DNA from: Thinopyrum elongatum
Lineage: Eukaryota > Streptophyta > Magnoliopsida > Poales > Poaceae
Direction of reading: 5' to 3'
Length of the DNA stretch: 64,000 nucleotides
Assembly: GCA_011799875.1 (NCBI GenBank)
Contig: CM022298.1
Location: 260,083,757 to 260,147,756 of the forward strand
Positions 9,506 to 20,030 of the stretch are shown here, one piece after another. The position numbers and the translations under genes were made by a program. Every line of letters begins with the position of its first letter. The stretch's first letter is position 1. A model generated the notes under the pieces. It searched no databases. It was given only the letters and a program-made list of their open reading frames with translations, and was not told where the DNA came from.

Positions 9506-10191
9506 ATGACGCCGTGGAAACGCTTCATGAGGGACCGTAAGGTGGCCGTGTCCTCCCCGAGCGCTGCCGCCTACGCCAAGAGCGCGGCCGCCTACGCGGA
9601 GAGTGCCGCCGCATCCGCATTGCGCGCGGCCGCATTTGTCGAGAGGGCATCTACGACAGCTGACAGGGCAGCTGCAGAGCCGACACGGCTATAGCAGCTG
9701 CTGCGACGGCGGTTGGAAACGCCGAGAGCGCTCGAGCTGCCGTCCGTGTCGCCGATGTCACCCTGGCCCGGGACAAGGCCATCCACACCAAGATCGATGA
9801 TGTAAATGCCAAGATATTCCAGGACACCTCGGAATCCAGCATGTAACCCACGTTCGAAAAGGCAGCGGTGGCCATTGAGCACCTGCTTCCTCATGAGATC
9901 GCCGAGCGGGAGCTAGAGATGCATGAGGCGGCGGAGATCGAGGAGCGCCGGGAGGAGTTGCGCGTGGCCGATGTCGAGCTAGAGAAGAGTCTGTCCATCG
10001 AGGAATCGGTGGTGGAGTACCAACGCGAGCTCTGGCGCAGCCACTACTATGAGTACTACAACCTTGAGGGCGGCGTCGAGGACGAGGACAAGGACGTGGT
10101 CGACTTCTGTCGGGGGAACACGGAGTCCACGAACGGCGGCATGTCGCCAGGACAAGTCATCGACGTCTCATCTCACACCGGCGATGCGTAG
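9506..10191 (+). pseudogene. Ala/Glu-rich coiled protein, frameshifted
   Basis: Starts at ATG 9506 (MTPWKRFMRDRKVAVSS) and reads Ala-rich heptad-like text (SAAAYAKSAAAYAESAAAS). That frame ends at 9694. The adjacent frame carries the rest (ATAVGNAESARAAVRVADV, then TKIDDVNAKIFQDTSESSM) with a TAA near 9844, and continues as a charged helical domain (IEHLLPHEIAERELEMHEA, then REELRVADVELEKS) to an acidic tail and stop at 10191. One frameshift and one nonsense codon break it. It is predicted to be mostly helical. I do not recognise a family; proteins of this composition occur in grass CACTA elements (recall). A TATTTAAG box lies near 9390. Confidence 0.5.
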
Positions 10192-10717
10192 GCCGGTGCG
10201 GCGATGGATTTATTAAAATTATGCATACTTAGGCTTTGTTTTTAATGCTGGTCTTTTGTTAGAGCAATGTTTAGGTCAACTGGCTCTATTTAATTACTAA
10301 AATTGCTCGATTCAGTAAGTGTGGTCTGTGTGCTGTACGCTCTTTTGTGTGCCAAAATTAGCAAGCGATGTTAAATTATGCAATGACGTGGATGAGGACA
10401 GTACCCAGGGAAATTTCCACCAAAATTTGAATTATCAAACTCATCCCATGCGCGTAAATCAGAAGAATCATTTGCGATGCACACAATCATTCAAAGTGAA
10501 TGGTGTTCGGCGGCACCGCACGCAAAGTTTCCCTCCACATTTCGAAATTTTTGGCCTACCGCCGAAATATCTATCCCCGCCCCCTTCCCCACCCCCTTTT
10601 CTCCCCGACCACAAGTCACATTTCCCCTGTTTCCTCCTTCCTTCTTTCCGAAGCTATAGCCGCTTCCTCTCTTGCTTCCTTGCTCTCGCTGTCTCGCATC
10701 CTACCGTCGGGGTTGCC

Positions 10718-12092
10718 ATGGTCTTCTTCAATGACCTCTCTAGTGGTTCCTCCTCCTCCGACGACTCCTTCACCACCCGGGTATGTCTCTCTTCTCTCTC
10801 TCGGTTTATGAATTGGAATGAAGGATTTTAACCCGACAGTCGATTTGAGTCATTTCTTCCTCTTGTAGCTCCCTAGGACCATCAGTTGCAACGAATGGAG
10901 CGGGGTGGCTGAAGATCTGCTTGCTCATTGTCACTATCAATCTCCATGCATGAAGTTAGTTGCGTTTGAATCTATGGACAGTGGGAGGAAGTTTCTGGCA
11001 TTGCAGGGAAGGTTAGCTCCACTCTCATTGTAACAAATCATTTGTTAGATGTGATTCAGACAATGTCACTATGCTATGTTATTCTGGACATTAAGACAGT
11101 GTCACAGTTTGTACCTAGTATCTAAAAATGTTGCCATCTCAACAGCGGTGCCATTAGAAAATTATTTGGCACCACTTCAGCAGTTTGTGTAGCCAACTTT
11201 GGTCCACACATCCGAGCAGCCAATCAGTAAAATACTAAATCTTTATGGCACGAAGGAACTGGGCATCAGAGCAACTAGGTGCTTCGGAGTCCGGGTCCTT
11301 GAATTTTTTCCATTGCATCGGCTCGCCAGTGCAGGGCACCGGTGCCAAATGTAGCAACAGTTGTCTTTACAATGGTTTTGGCATACCTAGTGGACGACCT
11401 TAGTGCTATTAGTTCTATGTTACTAAATTTGTGCATGTACACACCTATTAGTATCAATTTGATGTCATCCAAACACTATCGCTATGCTGTTGCAGTTATA
11501 TTTAGCTTCCTCATAAAATGTTCAATTTGTTATTTATAGTACATGACTAAGAACTTGTAGCGTTGTTGTAGTTAATTATAGCTTCTGATGTTGCAGAATT
11601 TGGTTGTTGTCTCAGTAGCAATTAATTCATTTGCACATTGATCTTTTTGAGAAGATATGTCATAATTAACCTGTTTCTTCATTTTTTCAAAATATGTATT
11701 TGGTGATTTTCTATGTTTCTAGAAACCCATTTCCCCTACAATTGTTACTGGTCTAGTTTTAAATATTATAGGACAAACGGAAGTGTTCTTACCTGGAGTG
11801 GGTTGATCAAGAGTGGCCACAGTCTTTGAAGATGTGCCTAGCAAAGCTCTAGAGCATGTATGAGGAAGAGAACAGAGGTAGGCTTAGAGAAAGTGTTGTC
11901 AACGCTGAAGAATATTTGAAGATTTGGGATAAAAAGAGGAAGATGGAGAATGAGCTCAGATTTTTTAAATTCGACTTTGCTAAGATGGTGTTGGCGAAGG
12001 AGGAGGCACTTTGCGAGTTGGCCAGTGCAAAACAGGTTCTTACTGAACTTAATGCAGAAGTGGATAAGACGAACCTGGATGATCTCGATTAG
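10718..12092 (+). pseudogene. GRF-type zinc-finger protein gene, three exons, broken
   Basis: Exons are 10718-10780 (ATG start, donor GTATGT), 10869-11011 (acceptor TTGTAG, donor GTTAGC) and 11772-12092 (acceptor ATTATAG). The N-terminus is Ser-rich. Exons 2 and 3 together resemble a GRF zinc finger: CHYQSPCMKLVAFES, SGRKFLA, then CSYLEWVDQEWP. The third zinc-ligand region is disrupted: exon 2 is one base short at about 11001. Exon 3 has an in-frame TAG at 11850-11852. After it comes a coiled-coil segment (MYEEENRGRLRES to DLD). The length without breaks would be about 176 residues. GRF fingers bind single-stranded nucleic acid in known proteins; function here is unknown. Confidence 0.6.
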
Positions 12093-12359
12093 GGAAATGA
12101 ATATATTGTTCTTATGAAGGTGAACTAGCTATATGCTGTACTTTGCTGTTTTCCGGTAGCTATCGTACTGTGATGTTAAAATATATTTATGTGCCTGATA
12201 TGAAATTGGCAAACAGCTGTTCGATATGAAATGTGAATTTGCGTAATACTGGAATTATTAATTGTAAACTAATAAACCTGCTAAATGGGCCATGGAACTT
12301 TGCAAACAGTTCTAGCAGTAAAAGCGCTTGTGATGGATAGCCCAATGCCATACAATTTT
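12093..12359. other. 3' flank of the GRF gene
   Basis: AT-rich sequence with possible plant polyadenylation signals such as AATGAATATA (about 12096). No further gene. Confidence 0.4.
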
Positions 12360-12714
12360 TTCATCAAACCGAGGCAGAGCGTGTGTGATAGTTACACCTA
12401 TCACACACGAGGCAATACATAAAACTGTGTGGGATGTATATACGAACGAAAACATTTTCCTTGGATTGATTGTGTGGGATGTACATACGAACAAAAACGT
12501 TTTCCCTGGATTGACAGTGTGGAATGTACATAAGAACAGAAACGTATTCCTTGGATTGACTATGTGGAATGTACATAACAAATGGAAACGTTTGTTTGGG
12601 ACTGACTGTGTGGGATGTACTTACGACCGGAACCGACTGGGCATGTATAACCGTATTCGATCGCTCGCCCATCGCACACGACCTCATTTTGCCGAGCGTG
12701 TGTGACCGGAGGGC
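12360..12714. repeat. Subterminal repeat cluster
   Basis: Four to five spaced copies of TGTGTGGGATGTACATACGA(A/C)C-type units followed by a CCTTGGATTGA-type sequence, flanked by GCGTGTGTGATAG and ATCGCACACG motifs. It lies just inside the 12844 terminus. Confidence 0.75.
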
Positions 12715-12844
12715 CTATCCCCAACGGTTTCTGGGTCGTATGGGAAGGACCCCTCTATCGCACACACACTCACTTGGCGACGATTCAAAACACCATCGCG
12801 GAAAGGGGTTAAAACCGTTTGTATAGCACCTTGCTGTACTTGTG
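12715..12844. repeat. Terminal region, inverted partner of 5784-5913
   Basis: Reverse-complement match to 5784-5913. It ends GCACCTTGCTGTACTTGTG; the next three bases are TTG, against TTT before 5784, so a clean 3-bp duplication for this pairing is not seen. Confidence 0.8.
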
Positions 12845-13626
12845 TTGGCTCACTTCATCACCTACCTCCAGAAAAAAAATCTATGTAGCTCTCTCTCTCT
12901 CTCTCTCTCGTGTTCTTGCTCTCAAACCCATGAATTTTGATCTCTTTGCTCGGAGCTCCATTTCTGAAACTGTTTTGCGGGATTGCTACATGGTTTGTGA
13001 CTCCTCCATTGCTCCAATTAGTTTTTGCTTTAGTGGTTTATATTTTGAGTAATTAGCTACTCTTGGTGCTACAGAAAATGAGCTTGCATGTTGATTTATT
13101 TGAGTTCCAAGTAGTTTGAATGCTTGATATAGCCTCTAGACATCCATATGAGTAGCTGCTATCAATCTTGTGAAGTTTTATTGATATCATTTTGTGTTCC
13201 AACAAATTTCAGAAATTTATTCATAGTAAGAAGGATTTCTTCTGAAGGAGTTCCTCTAAAAGAAATGCCAAGGGAGTCACCAGTGAATCATCAGATGGTG
13301 ACATCAACACCCCATGCTGGACGGAGGTCCGGCCATGTGAATGGCTGCACATTGCCTTCATGGACAAAGCCGGATTGCACCAAGAACTCGCGCAATTCAT
13401 TGCAATGTTGGGCTTACCAACTTCCTCGCAGATGAGTGTGAGCAACACCACATCCTTACGAATTCCTTTGTGCAAATTTTTTATTTCCTAAATAAGCTTG
13501 AACCTCCTACGGTGCGGTTTAATTTATACTCTGAAATCCGTCAGATACCGCTCACTGAATTTTGTGAGATATGTTTAATTCCCTCTGATGGGGAATTAAG
13601 AGAGCCTAGACCGGCAGAGTTTGAGG
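12845..13626 (+). mobile_element. Athila-lineage (Sabrina-like) gypsy fragment
   Basis: The leader text (CTCGGAGCTCCATTTCTGAA, then GTTTGTGACTCCTC) and a (CT)n run at 12889-12910 precede a decayed ORF. The best coding piece is 13430-13626: FLADECEQHHILTNSFVQI, then VRFNLYSEIRQIPLTEFCE and ELREPRPAEFEA. I recall this as part of the gag-region ORF of Athila-type elements in Triticeae. Frameshifts separate it from an upstream block (HIAFMDKAGLHQELAQFIA) at 13350. It is cut at about 13626 by the LTR stub of gypsy copy A. Confidence 0.55.
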
Positions 13627-13684
13627 CTTGTCCTTGGGCCTGTGCACAGTCTGGGCAACGGACCCAGGGTTTGATGCACCGACA
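13627..13684 (-). repeat. Copy A 3' LTR stub
   Basis: The minus strand from 13684 reads TGTCGGTGCATCAAACCCTG and matches the start of the 20516-21420 LTR. The match ends near 13627. It is preceded (13685-13700) by the polypurine tract GGCCCGGGGGCTCC. Confidence 0.8.
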
Positions 13685-14155
13685 GGAGCCCCCGGGCCTA
13701 CCACGAATGCACTACAGGGCATCGTCGGGGTAGGCCCTAACCAGTGCACAGGCAGGAGTGCAAGGGTGGCTTCGCCCTTGGAGATCTTCTTTGTTTCTTC
13801 ACTAACCCGAGCTTGGGTCAGTTTTCGGTTTTCCCGCGCGTCATGCGCAACTTTATGGGAGAAACTAGACCACGATCCGTGGATCACCCGTGACCCATGA
13901 TCACGGGGCAGAAACTGCCGCCCCACTTGCCTCCTGCTTCAGGTGCATCCGCCACATGTACCGCATGCATTGCGTAGGGCAGGTGGTCGAAGCGGAGGGC
14001 ACGGGGGCGGGCGCCATGGCAGAAAGCCAGGTGTCGCAGATTGGCGCAGAAGGTCGGCCTGGATTCCCTGAGCCGTTGAAGGCGCAGAGAAGCCGCATTG
14101 GAGGAGCAGGGCGATTACCTTCTGAATGAGAAGCCAGCCCCCTGCCCTGTTTCTC

Positions 14156-14163
14156 TATAAAAA
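14156..14163 (+). promoter_or_regulatory. TATA box of antisense ORF, copy A
   Basis: CTCTATAAAAAGGGGC lies with 68 bases between TATAAAA (14156-14162) and the ATG at 14231. Copies B and D have TATAAAA at the same distance, and copy C has TTTAAAA at about 70 bp. The spacing fits a core promoter with a leader of roughly 40 nt, driving transcription opposite to the element. Confidence 0.7.
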
Positions 14164-14230
14164 GGGGCAGGAGCGGTGTGTTTGTTCACACACTTTCCTT
14201 CTCCCCTTCCTCAATTGTTCTTTGTTCGCC

Positions 14231-14889
14231 ATGGTGAGGGGACGAGGGCGCAGTGGTACTCCAGTGGTGGCAAAGAGAGCTTCTGCTCGACAGCGTCTCC
14301 CTCCTCCTCCTGAAACCGCGGAATCAGAGCCCGCTGTGAGAGGAGGAGGAAGAGGACGAGGTCGTGGTCGTCGTGGCGCTCGCAGACGAGGGGGCGGGGT
14401 GGCGCCCTGATCACGCCCCCACCAGACGGTCCTCCTCCGTTGGAGGGCCACGTCAGACACCAGCCTTTGGAGTCCGTCATCAGGCTATATAAGGCTCCGC
14501 ACAGCCGCCTCCGCCTCCCTACTCCATTTGCAAGGGCGATGGAGCTCGAACACCCACGAGCGTTGAGGCTACACATGAGGGGCTGCGGGAATGGCAGCAT
14601 ACGGGTGGATGTAGATTTCCCCGCCCCTCATGTCATGTACTTCCGTCGAGGTTGGAAGACTTTTGCTCGTGCCCATAGCTTGTTGGAAGGGCATGTCCTC
14701 CACTTTAAGTTAATGGAGGACGGTTTCCTTTCCGTCAAGGTTTTTGGGAGCTCGGGTGCTCGCTTAGGGTGTTGCGCGGAGAGCTCGACCGACGACGAAA
14801 GCTCCTCCTCGAGCGACAGCGGCGAGGACGACAGTGACGGCGACGATGATGGCACCGACCGGGAGGGCGATGACTCTGACTCCGGCTAA
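14231..14889 (+). pseudogene. Antisense B3-like gene of gypsy copy A
   Basis: The start ATG at 14231 (MVRGRGRSGTPVVAKRAS) is supported by the upstream TATA box and by the same start in the other copies. The first frame encodes an RG-rich basic segment (RGGGRGRGRGRRGARRRG) and stops at 14408-14410. A one-base-scale frameshift near 14400 moves the rest to the next frame, which runs to TAA at 14889. The second part is a B3-like domain: LRLPTPFARAMELE, then VDVDFPAPHVMYFRRGWKTF, ARAHSLLEGHVLHFKLME and FLSVKVFG. It is followed by GARLGCC and an acidic tail (SSTDDESSSSSDSGEDD). The layout resembles a nuclear DNA-binding protein. It lies opposite to pol, between pol and the 3' LTR. Confidence 0.7.
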
Positions 14890-16035
14890 GCATCAGCCAG
14901 ACCATCATCGTCAGGCGGTGGCAGCACCATCTGCATCTGCATCCCCTCTCCGGCAAGGTGATTTGCCGGGGAGTTGGGAGGAGGGGTGGAGGTGGTGCCT
15001 CCGGCTCCTCCAGCAGCCTTCCAACTCGACCCCGGCAGGCTTCCTCATGGGCTGCAGCTCCGTTAGCCCTGCCACATCCTACTGGCCCTGGTGGTGGTGG
15101 TTGACGGGTCGTCTCCGCCATGCTCTTCATCGTCTCCTTCGTCGGCGCCCTCCCGCCCCCGCCAGGCTACCTCTCCTGGAGCCCGACAGGGTTAGGCTGG
15201 GCTTCCGCCCAGGCACTCCTTTTGCCCTCTTCCCCTCCTGCTGCAGTGCCTAGGAGGAGAGGGACAAGAAAGGGCACTACGAGGCACTTATCTTTTTTTA
15301 ATCTTAAATCTGCAGGCACTTGCCAAATTTTAGTTCAAATAATGTAATCTCTTGAATCCATGTTTGTGTGCAGTAAGGTCTGTACTTGTTTGAAGAATAT
15401 TAATGAAAAAGATAAACCTTGCCGGGGACTCGTGCATGCATATGTCCATGCAGAGGCGGGATGCCTCTATATTTATAAGTAAACGAGTTTCCCCCGGCAG
15501 GCTATCCTGCCGGTACCCTCTGTTTTGTTGCTGGGGAGTTAGGCCTACCGGGCACAAATCGTGAAGAGGGACCAGCCCACCGCCAGTCCTTTTTCAACAA
15601 AGGCCACTGCGACCACCCTGACCGAAGCAACATTCGAGTCGAAGGGCGGGAGCACCTAAGTTTCAAAGGGTAGCAGGGTTTTCTCATTCACAAGTCTTTA
15701 CTTATAGAACATGTATGGATACAAGGAAGAACTTATCTGTTTGGCTTGCCGGAGATCGCAGTGTAGGCTCATCTTCTTATCTCCTCTTGGGCTGAATCCA
15801 TGATAGGAGCTTGCAGTTTATGTAGATGAAAATAATGCCAGATGCGATTTTATCTACATGAACATGCGATGCTCATGATATGCTTATGCATGCATGCAAC
15901 TTGTCGGGGGCCCCCAGCGCTTCATTTATTTCTCTGTTGCTCAGGGTCTGCGCCTGGCTTTCTACAAGGGGTTACATGCAACTGAGGCAAGACTTGTACA
16001 AAAGGGTGGCTGCCGGGCAGGGCCTGACAGCCGTG
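14890..16035. other. Noncoding region between pol and antisense ORF, copy A
   Basis: About 1.1 kb. It is alignable by eye with 45824-46997 of copy C and 31244-32391 of copy B, including GGCAAGTGCCT and AAAAAGATAAGTGCC on the pol strand. ORFs here (such as 15120-15347 plus) are partly conserved but in different frames between copies, so they are not called. It could be the 3' UTR of the antisense transcript. Confidence 0.55.
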
Positions 16036-19000
16036 CCTTACAGGTAGAACTTGCAGAGATGCTCAATGTTCCATGAGTTTTGCAATTGAATGCCATCTCC
16101 GGTTTCCAGACGGACTACGCCAGGTCTGGTGACTCGCACTACCCGGTAAGGGCCTTCCCACTTTGGTGTCAACTTGTTTGTACCCTTGGCGGACTGAATG
16201 CGCCTAAGGACAAGGTCGCCTTCCTCAAAACATCAGGCACAAACCCTGCGGCTGTGATAGCGGTGCAGGGCTTGCTGATAGCGTGCAGCATGCGTACCAG
16301 CCCGGAGACGGTTCTCCTCGAGAAGCACAGCGTCGTCACGCCGGTGCTGATCCTGCGCTACCTCATCATAGGCAAGCACTCGAGGCGACCCGTAAATGAG
16401 TTCCGTGGGGATAACTGCTTCTACCCCATAGACTAGGGAGAAGGGAGTCTGCTCGGTAGCTCGATTTGGTGTCGTTCTGAGGGACCAAAGAACCACCGGC
16501 AACTCATCGATCCATCGCCTGCTGCACTTTTGCAGCTTATCAAATGTTCTTGTCTTGAGTCCTCGCAACACTTCAGTGTTCGCCCTCTTAGCTTGTCCAT
16601 TGCTTCTGGGACGTGCAACAAAGGCAGATGAGATCTTGCTTCCGAGGGCATGAACATATTGCATGAAGGCACGGCTCGTGAACTGGGTGCCGTTGTCGGT
16701 GATGATCCGGGTAGGGACCCCGAAGCGGCACACCAATCCTTTCAAGAACTTGATAGCTGACTGAGCAGTCAAATTTCTCACGACATCTACTTCCGGCCAC
16801 TTTGTAAACTTGTCGACTGCAACGAACAAGAATTCAAACCCCCCGACAGCTCGGGGGAAAGGGCCGAGGATATCGAGCCCCCAGACCGAAAACGGCCATG
16901 ACAAAGGGATTGTTTGAAGAGCTTGGGCAGGCAGATGGATGTTCTTGGAAAGGAACTGGCAGGCTTCACACTTGGTGACTAGCTCGACCGCATCTTGGAG
17001 GGCTGTGGGCCAATAGAATCCTTGCCGGAATGCTTTCCCAACTAAAGCCCTTGATCCAATGTGGGAGCTGCACATGCCTTTGTGTATTTCCGCCAGCAGT
17101 TCCTTTCCTCCTTCCCGGCAAATGCACTTCAATTTCACACCGTTGGGCCTTCTTCTGTATAGTGTGTCATCGACAAACTAATACATACTGGCCCTCCGGG
17201 CTACTTTTTCAGCTTCTTCTTGCTCTTCGGGAAGTTCTCCGGTTTGGAGAAAATGGAATATGTGCCTTGCCCAAGTTGGAGCCTGGGGCTCGGTAACAAG
17301 GACTAGTGGCACCGCCTCATCTGCGGGAGCGCGTTCCTCGACCGTGGGGACCAGTGGCCCGGCAGGAGGGCGCAGCCCGGCAATCGAAGGGGAGTTGTTT
17401 CCGGAAGGGTCCCTGCCAGGAGCCCCGAGGGGCTCTACCGGGAGAGGCTTACCGGAGTCCAATTTCCTCCTCTTTCGGGCCATTGTTATCGGGGATACAG
17501 AGGGCTGAGTAAGATGGAGAACAAAAGTTCCTGGTTCCACAGGAAGCTTTTGCGCAGCACACTTTGACAGATGATCAGCGATGCTATTTTCCACATGGGG
17601 TACGTGCTCTGTTTGCAATCCGTCAAAGTGCTCCTCTAATCTCCTCACTTCCTCAACGTATGCCTCCATCAATTGGCTTTGGTAATCCTTGTTGACTTGT
17701 CTCACCACAAGTTGTGAGTCTCCTTGAATGATCAACTTCTTGATTCCCAATTCAGTGGCAATCCTAAGCCCGGCAAGGAGCCCATCATACTCTACTGTAT
17801 TGTTGGTTGCCTCCTCCCGGGGAAAATGCATCTGGACGACGTACTTCAGGTGCTCTCCAGTGGGAGCAATGAGAAGCACACCAGCTCCCCGCACCTTGTA
17901 GGGAGAAGGCACCATCGAAATACATGATCCATTCTTGAGGCGCTTCCGTGCCGGGGATAACTGTTTCAAGCACTTCTTCATCAGGGGTTGGCGTCCATTC
18001 TGCAATAAACTCTGTCAATGCCCTACTCCGAATCGTTGATGTGCTTTCAAACTTCAGGCCAAAGCTGGATAACTCCAATGCCCATTCCACTATTCTTTCG
18101 GTAGCCTCTGGGTTTTGGAGTATCCTTTGCAACGGGAAGCGAGTGACAACAGTGATCTCATGGGCTTGGAAGTAGTGGCGCAGTTTCCTTGAGGCCATGA
18201 TAAGGCCAAAAATCAACTTTTGCACACCAGAGTACCTTGATCTAGCCCCGTGTAATAGGGAGCTGACGAAGTACACTGGGCGCTGCACTACTTTCTTCCT
18301 TGCCGTGTCCTTGGGGTTGCCTTCGCTGTCGTGCTCTTCTTTATCCTGATCCATATCTGACCTTACCGGGCTGCTCTCTCTCTCTCTTTCCTAGACGGGA
18401 CACTAGCTGAGGTTGCTGCTTCCTCTACTTCCCGTTGCGCCACTAGTGCTGCACTAACCACTTGATTGGTCGCTGCCAGATATAGCAGCAACGGCTCTTG
18501 TTGTCTGGGAGCAACCAAAGTGGGCACAGAGGATAAGTAGGCCTTCAAATCTCGCAGTGCTGCATTTGCTTCCGGGGTCCACTTCTTGGGTCCTACCTTC
18601 TTCAAAATTTTGAAGAACGGCAAGGCGCGTTCGGCAGACTTGGAGATGAATCTGCTAAGTGCGGCAACGCACCCCGTCAAGCGTCTCACATCCTTAACTG
18701 TCTTGGGTGCTTGAATCTGCTCGATAGCCTTGATCTTATCTGGGTGGCTTCGATCCTGCGGTGGGACACAAAGAAACCAAGTAGCTTGGCGGAGGGAACA
18801 CCAAACACACACATCTCCGGGTTTAGCTTCAAGTTGATCTTGCGCAGATTAGCAAATGTCTCTTCCAAATCTTGGATGAGGGTTGATTTGTCCTTGGTCT
18901 TGACAACAATATCATCCATATAAGCTTCAATGTTCCTGTGCAACTGTGGTTCAAAACCAACCTGGACTGCTCTTGCAAAAGTGGACCCGGCACTCTTCAA

Positions 19001-19380
19001 CCCGAAAGGCATGCACACAAAGCAGTACGTGCCGCATGGGGTGATGAATGAGGTCTTTTCTTCATCTTCCTTGGACATAAAGATCTGATGATACCCAGAG
19101 TATGCATCCAGAAAGGATAGCAAATCACACCCGGAAGTGGAATCCACAATTTGGTCGATGCGCGGCAAGGGGAATGGGTCCTTCGGGCATGCCTTGTTCA
19201 GATCCGTGAAATCTATGCAAAGCCTCCATTTCCCATTAGCCTTGCGCACAACCACTAGGTTTGCTAACCATGTTGGATGTAGTACTCCTCTGACCAGACC
19301 AGCTACCTCAAGCTTCTTGATTTCCTCGGCAATGAACTGCTGCCGCTCCAAGGCCTGGTACTTTTGCTTAATCTGAATTG
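16036..19380 (-). pseudogene. Copy A pol: RT, RNase H, second RNase H, integrase
   Basis: Read from 19380 downward. Reverse transcriptase: ALERQQFIAEEIKKLEVAGL, YSGYHQIF, MPFGLKSAGSTFARA, and YMDD at 18911-18922. A frame change near 18770 leads to the connection/RNase H region (YLAATNQVVSAALVAQRE; VYFVSSLLHGARSRYSGVQK; FQAHEITVVTRFPLQ). A second, plant-type RNase H follows (MYFDGAFSLQGAG; REEATNNTVEYDGLLAGL; DSQLVVRQVNKDYQS; ENSIADHLSKCA), the hallmark of Tat-lineage elements. Integrase (17138-16233) has HHCC zinc-site text, GLDILGPFP and ITDNGTQF. The catalytic Glu is Lys: AAG at 16587-16589 in NGQAKRAN. TAG at 17178-17180 separates RNase H from integrase, and a frameshift near 16235 moves the C-terminal tail. 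It is non-functional. Confidence 0.9.
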
Positions 19381-20030
19381 CGTGTTTATCCCTTTTTGAT
19401 TGTTATCCATAAAGTGTCCGCATGACTAGTCTCTATGCACATTTAGGTTGCCTGCCGGTATCATATTGTCGCAATGGTCATAAGGGTCTGGCCCTTAACA
19501 GTCATTTGGCGTGGATGCGTCCCGACAAGTTTTTCCTCAGTAGTTTCCGACGCAGCCACTCGTTCCGCGAGCAGGCTCTGACCGGAACGAGGGTGCAGAC
19601 AAGAATCTAACAGAGGTACCATCTTGTGAAAGATTTCATCGCACGAACACTTAGGCACTCAAGGGATAAACAAGCATACCGATCCAAAGAATCCATAATA
19701 ATGCAAAGGTAGCATGAACTTAGCTCTTATCTGCGCCCCCATTTATCCCTTTCAGCCGCGGCCGTTCATTGGGCCCGTATGTTCCGGGAAGGACCGCATT
19801 GCTTGTATATTGACCTCTAGCCCCCGGCATGGGTCAGCTAGAAGCGCATGTAACTTGGGGCAGTAGGACGCGGCGCTAGGTATGGCTGGTTTCTCTCTCT
19901 TCCTCTCCGCACCTCTTGACCAATCCAACGGCAGAAGGCACAAAACCCACGCAAGCGCGGGCGGCCTTGCCGGTGCATACTTGCCGGGGCGTCAATCAAC
20001 GGACTCGCACTAGCGATCTACCAAGGATTT
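19381..20030. other. Unassigned segment replacing gag/protease in copy A
   Basis: Copies B and C have about 2.4-2.8 kb of gag and protease between the gag N-terminus and RT. Copy A has these ~650 bp instead. I see no similarity to that part of B or C, no long ORF and no repeat. Text includes GGCACTCAAGGGATAAACAA and CAGCCGCGGCCGTTCATTGG. It may be foreign filler from a rearrangement or a spacer of a non-autonomous subfamily. Confidence 0.5.

Larger units (their letters stand above)
9259..12844 (-). mobile_element. Second CACTA-like segment with captured or cargo genes
   Basis: The right edge (12844, read on the minus strand CACAAGTACAGC) closely matches the left edge of the 5784 element. The other edge is weak: near 9258 only ACTAC remains. 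The interior holds an Ala-rich gene and a GRF-zinc-finger gene, both on the plus strand, and subterminal motifs at 12360-12714. The right flank (12845 onward) is an Athila-like sequence instead of array, so the right flank may have been rearranged. No transposase was found. Confidence 0.45.

Noticed and set aside
13148..13435. Independent host gene at 13.1-13.4 kb
   Set aside because: The reading is better explained as a frameshifted Athila-lineage ORF continuing to 13626.
15120..15347. Second antisense ORF downstream of the B3-like gene (also 46540-46767 minus)
   Set aside because: Text is similar in copies A and C, but in D and the other frame of A a different reading (RLGF...GTPFALF) looks conserved, so no single frame holds. 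It is more likely transcript 3' UTR.
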